Shown here in pieces: positions 57,901-64,000 of a DNA stretch of 64,000 nucleotides. The DNA is taken from the NCBI RefSeq assembly GCF_000250635.1, contig NC_016940.1, positions 1,542,995 to 1,606,994 of the forward strand, in the 5' to 3' direction. How positions within the stretch are numbered: position 1 is the first letter of the stretch; every line of letters begins with the position of its first letter. Under the pieces are notes generated by a model. That model did not search any database. It was not told where the DNA came from and was given only the letters and a program-made list of their open reading frames with translations. Position numbers and translations under genes: made by a program. This DNA comes from Saprospira grandis str. Lewin (GTDB lineage: Bacteria > Bacteroidota > Bacteroidia > Chitinophagales > Saprospiraceae).

Positions 57901-58064
57901 GGGGCTGCCCCGGCCTTCGGCCGGGTCGGGCTATATACTCCCGTTGGTCGTCGAACTGGCGCCCCTTCGGGGCTGGTTGTCGTGGCTCGCAGGTCTGCTC
58001 GGCCCTTCCTCGCCTTCGGCTCCTTGGTCTGCGGCTTCGCCGCACCACTTTCTATCCCTCAGCC
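57901..58064 (+). repeat. GC-rich structured intergenic element, copy 22 (GGCTG/CAGCC type, with extension module)
   Basis: GGGGCTGCCCCGGCC to ATCCCTCAGCC. Hairpins CGGCC-ttc-GGCCG and TGCGGC-ttc-GCCGCA; extension TCGTCGAACTGGCGCCC-stem-GGGGCTGGTTGTCG like copies 5 and 9. It lies between the two gldN-like genes. Confidence 0.85.
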
Positions 58065-58125
58065 TGCGGGCCCATACTGGGCCCTGCAATACGCAGAAAT
58101 AGGACCAAGTTGTTCTAAAAACGAA

Positions 58126-58157
58126 AAGAGACGTTCTATTCGTATAGAACGTCTCTT
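58126..58157. terminator. intrinsic terminator of the gldN transcript
   Basis: 14-bp perfect stem AAGAGACGTTCTAT (58126-58139) and its complement at 58144-58157, TCGT loop; the minus-strand foot is TTTTCGTTTTT. It should stop most transcripts before the second gldN-like gene. Confidence 0.9.
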
Positions 58158-58201
58158 AAAAAAAGTAGAAAGCAGCAGAGCTGTTTTCTGTAGACCGGGG
58201 T

Positions 58202-59113
58202 CTAGTATGTCCAGAGGTCGTGCTCATAGTCACGGACCTGCTCCTTAATCTTATCGGCTTCTAGCAAAGCATCTACACCAGACTTATAATCTTGGATACG
58301 GCGATCATGCACATTAGATTCCTTGATAATATAAGAAGAGAAATGTCTTGCTTCAAACACATCCTCCCAGCTCATGGTATTCAAGTCGTTGGTAGGATTA
58401 TAGCAAGCGTGTTGGGCCAAAACTGGGCGGATGTCGGGGTAGTATACCCAAAACATGGGACCAGAGTTAAGGAAGTTTCCATTATCATCATAACGATCTT
58501 GGATAGGTGCAATACCGAGGATACGCACATCCATAGCAGAAGTTTCTTCATCGAAGAACCAAACCTCTTTAAGGCGGAACTGTCGTACGTCTTCAGGGTT
58601 GAAGGGGTTGACAACAGGCTCGATAATTTCTTCTAGTGTTTCGGGGTCAAAAGTAACAACGGTGTCAATTTTGGTCCCTAGTGTCTGCATTTCTTCTTTT
58701 GGGATGGGGTTACTAAAGTTATCTCCATCGGCTCCTTCTAGACCTTGCACTGAGTAGGCGGCAATATCATCTTTACGAGCATGATCCAAAAGAATCATAA
58801 TAAAAGGCTTACGGCCGGTAGTGGCCACAGCGGCAAAGTGGTGGTTTTGCTTTTCGCGCACATCAATGAGGCGCCAAACGCGTTTTTCCCAAAAGACATC
58901 TTTTTCATGTAGATAGTCATAAGGGATGATCAACTTTTTAGAGTTGATATGACGTTCATAGATATCGTCACGGGGTGTTTCCTGAATTGGATTGTTTGAT
59001 TCGGTAGTGCCGATAGGCATCCTTTGAGCCGAAACTGTTAGGTTAGCAGCCAACAGAAACATAAATACCAAGGCAGACTGAAATAAGGCAGTAGCATTCA
59101 TTGAATTTAACAA
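58202..59113 (-). CDS. gldN: gliding motility / type IX secretion protein GldN
   Basis: 303 residues. Signal peptide ends TVSAQ (about residue 30). Core blocks KDVFWEKRVWRLIDVREKQNHHF, KIDTVVTFDPETLEEI, FRLKEVWFFDEETSAMDVRILGIAPIQDRYDDNGNFLNSGPMFWVYYPDIRPVLA, TMSWEDVFEARHFSSYIIKESNVHDRRIQDY and VRDYEHDLWTY. GldN joins GldK in the outer-membrane-facing ring of the type IX secretion system. It follows gldM after a 210-base gap with a hairpin at 59257-59297. Needed, by family knowledge, for secretion of surface adhesins. Confidence 0.95.
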   Translation of the reverse strand: MLNSMNATALFQSALVFMFLLAANLTVSAQRMPIGTTESNNPIQETPRDDIYERHINSKKLIIPYDYLHEKDVFWEKRVWRLIDVREKQNHHFAAVATTGRKPFIMILLDHARKDDIAAYSVQGLEGADGDNFSNPIPKEEMQTLGTKIDTVVTFDPETLEEIIEPVVNPFNPEDVRQFRLKEVWFFDEETSAMDVRILGIAPIQDRYDDNGNFLNSGPMFWVYYPDIRPVLAQHACYNPTNDLNTMSWEDVFEARHFSSYIIKESNVHDRRIQDYKSGVDALLEADKIKEQVRDYEHDLWTY

Positions 59114-59256
59114 TTTAAGTGCGAGGCTTAGCTAGGGCCTCAGAGTGAGTTAAATGTTAAGAAAGAAAAAAAGCGTAATCTTTCTCTCGCTTGTGAAAGA
59201 CTCACCGAATGCGAAGGAAGTGATTTTGGTTGTGGAGCCTCTATCACTAATAAAGA

Positions 59257-59297
59257 AAGTTGGTTGCTTCCTTAGATTAACGAAAGACAACCAACTT
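59257..59297 (-). promoter_or_regulatory. hairpin between gldM and gldN
   Basis: AAGTTGGTTG (59257-59266) pairs with CAACCAACTT (59288-59297) over a 21-base loop; the U-tract on the minus strand is weak. It could reduce gldN expression or stabilise the gldLM messenger. Confidence 0.45.
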
Positions 59298-59323
59298 CTA
59301 TTTTATTCAGCTACCAAAAACTT

Positions 59324-61000
59324 CTAGCGAATTTGGAAAGCCAAGCCGTTTAGTTTACGACCTACAGCATCACCGGGGCAACGACCTTTCACATCAACGA
59401 ATTGGAAAGATCCACCAGGTTTAGCAGAACGGATTGAGTTCAATACTGTACCAGAGAATGTACCACCGTTGTTCTTGGCAGGAACGGGGTCCTGACGAGG
59501 AGGTGTGTAGTACATAGTAAAGCTTTGAATTTTACACTGTGCATCGAAGTCAAAGTTTTGCAATTTAGCAATAAGACCTCTTTGTACGCGCATTTCACCA
59601 GCTTTTACAGTTCCATCTGATTTACCGTTAGTCAAGATAGCAATAGGATCGGGAATACGCTTCACACGGAAGGGGTAAGAGCCCAAAGCCTTTCCTGTTT
59701 TCTTGTTGGTGACTACGATATTACAGTATGATCCTTTCTTGGTCATTTTGGTAGCGTTCACGATGAACTTACCTTTACCAGCAGGCTTGAGTTTTGCTCC
59801 ACCTGCACCAGAGACAGAAACAGAGATATCATTTGAAGAAACACCAGCAGCAGCTACAGAGATGGGGTTATCTACACCAATGTAGAATACGTTCATCTTG
59901 TCAGCAGCAACAGTTACTGAAGGTACACCTACTTCATAGGCAAACTCTTTGCTTACGCGCTCAGTTTCACCAGTAAGAGGGTTTTCTACAGTAATAGTAG
60001 CGGTATACTTCTGCGTACCTACAGAAGAAGGCTTAGCCGTAAACTTCGCTTTAGCATCTTCTACAGAAAGGGCGCGACCGCCAACATTTACAGAGAAGTT
60101 TGCTTGGCTAGAGTAAGCACCCAAGGCGATTTCTGCTTCATAAGTCTCACCCAAAAGGATGTAAGGCTTTTTAGAAGAAGAGAATACATCAAACTTGTCA
60201 TAAACGAGTACTTTGTTACCCATGTTGTTAGACAAGAAGTTGATTACCTGAGCAGCAGCGTTTTTCGCATCATTCTGATACTTACGGAAAAGAGGATAAC
60301 AAGCAGCTACAGGCATGTAACCGAATACATAAGCTTCCCAAGAAGCCTTACCTGCTTTTTGCCAGATCTCGTCATCGATTTCCTCGAGTACCAAGTTCTT
60401 CTTAAGCTTTTCGATTTCAGCTTTGTCAAACTTAACCCCTTTCATAGGTGTTTTTTCGTTCAAAGCAACGATATCGTCAAGTACTTTAATCAATTTTCCA
60501 CGAGTAGAAGTAATAAGTTCTTTCAACTTAGCTCCTTGGCCTTCATCAACCAAAAGACGCTGAGTAACATCCTTATTTTTCTTACCCTTAGGCTTACCGT
60601 CGAGTTTTTCTTCGGCGCCTTCAACGATTTTACCAATAGTAAATCCTTTACCTTCCCACTTTGATTTGTGGTCAGCAGTAGAATAGAGTCCACCAGATTC
60701 GTTGGTAATGTTTACACGAAGTTCGTCGATATAATCCAACAACTCTTTGATTTCGCCGGGTACTTTTTCAGCAGCGGCAGTGATAGGCTTTAGTGCAGGC
60801 TTATCATCTGAGGTTGTTTTCATCGCAGAGATAGTCCCTTCCAGGCCTTTATCAACGATTTCGTTTGTGTGTTTAATACCTTTATCGAGCATAAAGAAGG
60901 CATTGATGATTTCGGCCGAGACGTTCAAGGCCAACATAGCCGTCAGTACGAGGTACATCAGGTTAATCATCAGTGCCCGTGGCTCCTTTGGAATTGCCAT
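59324..61000 (-). CDS. gldM: gliding motility / type IX secretion motor protein GldM
   Basis: 558 residues. One N-terminal membrane segment, ALMINLMYLVLTAMLALNVSAEIINAFFML (about 7-36), with the acidic residue of the motor (AEIINAF). A long periplasmic part of coiled coil (40-240) and beta domains (YDKFDVFSSSKKPYILLGETYEAEIALGAYS, VGVPSVTVAADKMNVFYIGVDNPISVAAAGV, FVDVKGRCPGD) follows, as in GldM of Flavobacterium. With GldL it forms the proton-driven motor that powers secretion and gliding. Ends FQIR, start at ATG 61000, 55 bases after the gldL stop. Confidence 0.96.
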   Translation of the reverse strand: MAIPKEPRALMINLMYLVLTAMLALNVSAEIINAFFMLDKGIKHTNEIVDKGLEGTISAMKTTSDDKPALKPITAAAEKVPGEIKELLDYIDELRVNITNESGGLYSTADHKSKWEGKGFTIGKIVEGAEEKLDGKPKGKKNKDVTQRLLVDEGQGAKLKELITSTRGKLIKVLDDIVALNEKTPMKGVKFDKAEIEKLKKNLVLEEIDDEIWQKAGKASWEAYVFGYMPVAACYPLFRKYQNDAKNAAAQVINFLSNNMGNKVLVYDKFDVFSSSKKPYILLGETYEAEIALGAYSSQANFSVNVGGRALSVEDAKAKFTAKPSSVGTQKYTATITVENPLTGETERVSKEFAYEVGVPSVTVAADKMNVFYIGVDNPISVAAAGVSSNDISVSVSGAGGAKLKPAGKGKFIVNATKMTKKGSYCNIVVTNKKTGKALGSYPFRVKRIPDPIAILTNGKSDGTVKAGEMRVQRGLIAKLQNFDFDAQCKIQSFTMYYTPPRQDPVPAKNNGGTFSGTVLNSIRSAKPGGSFQFVDVKGRCPGDAVGRKLNGLAFQIR

Positions 61001-61055
61001 AGCTTATAATGATTTTTTGGAATTCAAAATTCAGTTTCTGTACTTTATGCTAGAA

Positions 61056-61688
61056 TTAGGCTTTTTGGCCCATAGCAGAAAGAACATTACCGTAGACAGA
61101 GTTCATTGACTTGAGGTTCTTGTTCAACTGAGTCAATTGCTCTTTGTATACGCGAGTATCTTCTAGAGATTCGCTGATGCTTTCTACGGCCTCACCCAAA
61201 GCTGAAGCAAATTTGCCAGCACCTTGAGTTACTTTTTTGATTTCGCCAAAGTCAGCTTCTTGAAGAGCCTTCAAAGAAGTCATGCTCTTAGCCATGGTCT
61301 GTAGTTCACCGATCATAGCTTTTTGTTGGTTCTCGATTCCAGAAGTGTCCAATTTGATGTTACCCATCTGCTTGCCCAATCTTTCGATTGTTACGTTTAG
61401 GGCATCACCGTCAAAAGATCCGCCACCTTGTCCGATAGCTCCTTCGATTGATCCACCGTGAGTATCTAGACCGGGGTATAGTTTTTCCCAGTAGTACTCT
61501 TTGTGAGGGGGAAGAAGACCCATCATGATAAATAGTCCTGCCTCAGTCAAAAGACCAGCAGTCAACATTTCAGATGCACCAGGCCAAGACTGGATTTTAA
61601 AGAGGGCTCCTACAAGTACAACAGATGCACCCACACCGATAATCAAGTTTTTGATGTAAGCGAAGCCACTAGAATGAATAAAACTCAT
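61056..61688 (-). CDS. gldL: gliding motility / type IX secretion motor protein GldL
   Basis: 210 residues. Two membrane segments near the N-terminus (IKNLIIGVGASVVLVGALF and EMLTAGLLTEAGLFIMMGLL, about 11-60) carry the conserved Glu in LLTEAGLF, suggested to carry protons. A long soluble helical tail (KLYPGLDTHGG, QMGNIKLDTSGIENQQ, SALGEAVESISES) extends into the cytoplasm. Five GldL with two GldM build the inner-membrane motor. Separated from gldK by about 600 bases including GC-rich copy 23. Confidence 0.96.
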   Translation of the reverse strand: MSFIHSSGFAYIKNLIIGVGASVVLVGALFKIQSWPGASEMLTAGLLTEAGLFIMMGLLPPHKEYYWEKLYPGLDTHGGSIEGAIGQGGGSFDGDALNVTIERLGKQMGNIKLDTSGIENQQKAMIGELQTMAKSMTSLKALQEADFGEIKKVTQGAGKFASALGEAVESISESLEDTRVYKEQLTQLNKNLKSMNSVYGNVLSAMGQKA

Positions 61689-61763
61689 GACGCTAAAGTT
61701 TTAAATGGTTAGTGAATGAAAAGGGTTTTCTCAATCAATAATAAAGAAAGTAATAATAGTGTG

Positions 61764-61796
61764 CCCTTAGCTCGAGGGCCTCCTTGAGGCTAAGGG
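61764..61796 (-). promoter_or_regulatory. hairpin in the gldL leader region
   Basis: CCCTTAGC (61764-61771) and GCTAAGGG (61789-61796) form an 8-bp stem with further partial pairs. On the minus strand it is 76 bases before gldL. It may limit transcription from gldK into gldL or shape the leader; not a clear terminator. Confidence 0.4.
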
Positions 61797-62103
61797 TTCG
61801 TAAGTATAAGACAATTTCTTAAAATCGTTACACTTTTTATAACATTTTTTTTGAATGCCCCTTTTGATGGGCTTTTTCGGTTTTTCTTTTACTGTTTTGC
61901 CCAAATTTTATTTGGGTTCTTTTCTTTTTATTTGGGCTTTTTTCGCCCTTTTTTTTGCCTTTTTCGGGGCTGCTTTATTCTCTTAATACAGCCTAGGGGC
62001 ATTGGTTACAGTTTGCTGGCTAAAAATATCATTTTTTTTATAAAATGCCAATTTGTTCTTGGCCTGCCCTTTCTTGCGCTTAGCAGGGCGCGAAGCGCCC
62101 GCA
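61797..62103. other. T-rich intergenic stretch upstream of gldL
   Basis: T-rich sequence on the plus strand (61840-62050) without a gene, tandem repeat or -7 box; simple low-complexity TTTT/GCC mixture. No function seen. Confidence 0.5.
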
Positions 62104-62226
62104 GGCCTAGGGATGGTAACTGGTGGCCGAAGGCCAGACCGAGCTTTTTGAGCGCAGCGAAAAAAGCGAAGGGCCGAGCGAACAGCGAGCCAGTGCACAG
62201 CCCGGCCGCCGCAGGCGGCAGGCCCC
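62104..62226 (-). repeat. GC-rich structured intergenic element, copy 23 (GGCCT/AGGCC type), inside the gld operon
   Basis: Plus-strand GGCCTAGGGATGG to GGCAGGCCCC, then A-run. Hairpins TGGCC-gaa-GGCCA, GCTTTTTGAGCGCAGCG..AAAAAAGC and GCCGCC-gca-GGCGGC. It splits gldK from gldL, which are adjacent in relatives. Confidence 0.87.
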
Positions 62227-62295
62227 AAAAAAATAATAAAAAAGGCGCCACATCATTAAGATATAGCGCCTAAAGTATTTTTAGCTAAATGTAGC

Positions 62296-63561
62296 CTAGT
62301 TGAAGTCGTTGATTGAGCGACCGAGGAAAGTCAATACACAACGGAAACCGATGTAAGACTTGGTAGTATCTTGGTACTCCCAGTGGCGAGTTCCCGTTTG
62401 GATATAATACATAATATCCTTCCAAGAACCTCCGCGGATTACCTTACGCTTCCAAGTATTGGGATCATCTTCTTCGGCATCGAAGCGGATATCGGGCTGC
62501 AAGTCATGAATAAATGCATAGGCATTTTCGTAATAAGCAGAAGAGGTCCATTCAGAAGCATTTCCGGCCATACAGTACAAACCGTAATCGTTGGGGAAAT
62601 AAGCATCACCTTTTACGGTGTACAAACCACCATCTGCGGGATAATCACCACGGCCGGGCTTAAAGTTGGCCAACAAACAGCCTTTGGCATTACGCACATA
62701 GTATCCCCCCCAAGGGTAAGGAGCCAATTCGCGGCCACCGCGAGCGGCATACTCCCATTCGTGTTCTGTGGGCAGGCGGAAATCCTCTGTATTTACTTCT
62801 TCAAAAGCGTTCCAAAGGTTGGTTCTCCAGTAGCAGAACGCCATAGCTTGCTTCCAAGCCACACCAACAACGGGATAGTCGTCAAAGGCGGGGTGCCAGA
62901 AGTAGTTCCGTGTCATGGGCTCATTATAAGAGTAAGTGAAGTCACGGATCCAGCAAAGGGTATCGGGATAAATGCGGATAGCATCTTTACGGATATAATC
63001 GGCGCGATTGTGTTTCTCCTTAGAGAAGCGGTTAAAGTCGGTCTTCCAGTCAAAGTCCTGAGCGGCCTTTTTCCAGTCATACCATTGGTAATCATAAACC
63101 AATTGGCGGATGTCGATATTTCTGCGGTCTCCCAATTGCTCGGCACCAGAATAGAACATTCCGTCTAGTGCTCCACCGGGCTCCCAATCGAGCTCAGCCT
63201 CCCAGTCAACGCCCTGAACGCCATTGGGGTGGTCTACAGTATGGCCCATTTGTACGTGAGCGATAGAATCGCGCACCCAGTGTACAAACTGGCGGTATTC
63301 GTTGTTGGTAATTTCTGTATCATCCATAAAAAATCCTTGGATAGAGACCTGTTTGGGTCGAGCTACCAAAGAGTGGTTGACATCCTGATCGCTGGGACCG
63401 ATATGTAGGGCACCCGAAGGTACGTACTGCATTCCGTAAGGATTGATAGGCGACCAAGAGGGACGGTCCATAACACCTATAAGTTGTCCATTATCGCGCG
63501 GAGCGCAAGAGAACAGGAGCAACGTGCTGGCAATGACGGCTAGAATTTGCTGTTTTTTCAT
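62296..63561 (-). CDS. gldK: gliding motility / type IX secretion lipoprotein GldK (FGE-sulfatase-like domain)
   Basis: 421 residues. SpII signal peptide MKKQQILAVIASTLLLFSC (Cys about residue 19), then RDNGQLIGV. The bulk is an FGE/SUMF1-like fold: GALHIGPSDQDVNHSLVARPKQVSIQGFFMDDTEITNNEYRQFVHW, YWRTNLWNAFEEVNTEDFRLPTEHEWEYAARGG, LYCMAGNASEWTSSAYYEN, KVIRGGSWKDIMYYIQTGTRHWEYQDTTKSYIGFRCVLTF. In GldK this fold is structural, and forms the periplasmic/outer membrane ring with GldN. First gene of the gldKLMN operon. Confidence 0.96.
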   Translation of the reverse strand: MKKQQILAVIASTLLLFSCAPRDNGQLIGVMDRPSWSPINPYGMQYVPSGALHIGPSDQDVNHSLVARPKQVSIQGFFMDDTEITNNEYRQFVHWVRDSIAHVQMGHTVDHPNGVQGVDWEAELDWEPGGALDGMFYSGAEQLGDRRNIDIRQLVYDYQWYDWKKAAQDFDWKTDFNRFSKEKHNRADYIRKDAIRIYPDTLCWIRDFTYSYNEPMTRNYFWHPAFDDYPVVGVAWKQAMAFCYWRTNLWNAFEEVNTEDFRLPTEHEWEYAARGGRELAPYPWGGYYVRNAKGCLLANFKPGRGDYPADGGLYTVKGDAYFPNDYGLYCMAGNASEWTSSAYYENAYAFIHDLQPDIRFDAEEDDPNTWKRKVIRGGSWKDIMYYIQTGTRHWEYQDTTKSYIGFRCVLTFLGRSINDFN

Positions 63562-63950
63562 GTTCGCACCCGAGTTTAATTTCGTTGTTTTTCGTTAATA
63601 ATGCCCCTCAATCCTAAAGGCTTAAAGATTAGAGTTGCGTATGATCCGTATATAAAGGCAATAGGCCCTTTTGGCAAGTAGGCCTTTTTTTCTTTTTTCT
63701 TAGTTGTTCATCTTAAAACTAGGCCAAGGTTAGCAGCTAATCAGAAAATTATTTCAAAATTATTGCGGCATGAAGCTTCGTCTTGACAAAGTCATCATAG
63801 AAACGGAGGAGCAAAAGCAATTATTTTATTAAAAATTGCTTTTTTCCCAACTTTCTTTTAGAGGGCTTCGTTTCGCCCCCTTTTCCCCCTAATTTTTAAC
63901 AGATTGGGGCCGAGGACCCACAAAGATAAAAACTATCTGCATAGAATAAA
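63562..63950. other. gene-free region upstream of gldK
   Basis: About 390 bases with no convincing gene. It presumably carries the gld operon promoter (see the candidate box at 63755) and a T/C-rich stretch around 63850-63890. Confidence 0.5.
63755..63762 (-). promoter_or_regulatory. candidate -7 box (TAATTTTG) for the gldKLMN operon
   Basis: Minus-strand TAATTTTG matches TAnnTTTG; the leader would be about 190 bases. A TTTG 24 bases further upstream (63790-63787) is a loose -33 fit. Confidence 0.35.
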
Positions 63951-63981
63951 AAAAGTAGCTCCTTTGTCCAGAGCTACTTTT
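63951..63981. terminator. intrinsic terminator at the right edge
   Basis: 11-bp stem AAAAGTAGCTC (63951-63961) and GAGCTACTTTT (63971-63981), 9-base loop, T-run after. It ends a gene outside the window or both directions. Confidence 0.8.
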
Positions 63982-64000
63982 GTTTTTTATTTCCTTCCCT

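Noticed and set aside
4861-62226. GC-rich elements as ordinary intrinsic terminators
   Set aside because: The T-run stands before, not after, the hairpins in the GGGGC-first direction, and in the other direction they end in A-runs; separate normal terminators stand close to several copies (48590, 28539).
4861-62226. GC-rich elements as coding sequences
   Set aside because: The long open frames they produce differ between copies, match no family and change frame with stem length.

Overview
This window reads as chromosomal DNA of a marine-type Bacteroidota, most consistent with the Saprospiria and probably Saprospira itself. Several things point there. A complete gldK-gldL-gldM-gldN set encodes the type IX secretion / gliding motor core. 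Promoters show the phylum-specific TTTG / TAnnTTTG boxes; the clearest is in front of tRNA-Val. SpII lipoproteins, a YyaL-type DUF255 protein, a TamB-tsaD divergent pair and a RprXY-like two-component pair are also present. The genus is an inference from the overall gene set and from the unusual GC-rich intergenic repeats.

Layout: 1-4718 (-) is most of a TamB-type protein, cut by the left edge. 4.7-6.0 kb is a repeat-rich gap, with a 41-bp tandem array. Then come tsaD (+), a glycosyltransferase/methyltransferase pair (-), parE (+) and tRNA-Val (+). 11.4-13.8 kb is AT-richer and looks foreign: a small Cys/His protein, a uracil-glycosylase-fold protein and a YHYH lipoprotein. A lone transposase-like helix-turn-helix gene follows. 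14.4-18.2 kb (-) has envelope proteins and a DUF255 protein; 19-22 kb small envelope proteins and the histidine kinase/response regulator; 22.5-24.6 kb prs and an exported protein. 24.7-27.4 kb (-) is a lipid-remodelling operon: btaA, btaB and a PlcP-like phosphoesterase, predicted to replace phospholipids by betaine lipids. 27.7-28.5 kb holds a 42-bp array and a nested inverted-repeat structure. 28.8-31.1 kb (-) is a flippase and an O-methyltransferase; 31.2-34.4 kb (+) clpS-aat (N-degron pathway), an AraC regulator and OsmC; 34.6-39.4 kb (+) a lipid-anchored truncated globin, an SH3 protein, gamma-glutamyltransferase and a thioredoxin. 39.4-45.2 kb (-) is an SDR, a lipoprotein, an APC permease, an M23 peptidase and a YeiH transporter. 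45.4-48.4 kb (+) is a lipoprotein, RNase P RNA, rpsT, a THUMP methyltransferase and a cytochrome-b5-like protein. recQ (-) follows, then 51.3-56.9 kb (+): a monooxygenase, WbqC, an ArnC-like glycosyltransferase, a formyltransferase, a WG-repeat protein and two unknowns. The window ends with the gld operon (-), including a second gldN-like gene (gldO position).

The most striking feature is a family of about 23 intergenic GC-rich elements, roughly 110-260 bp each, in both orientations. Constant boxes are separated by hairpins whose sequences differ between copies while base pairing is kept. The two ends also pair, in three interchangeable versions (GGCCT/AGGCC, GGCTG/CAGCC, GGCCC/GGGCC). This pattern of compensatory change suggests a folded RNA or single-stranded DNA. 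I do not recognise it as a described family.
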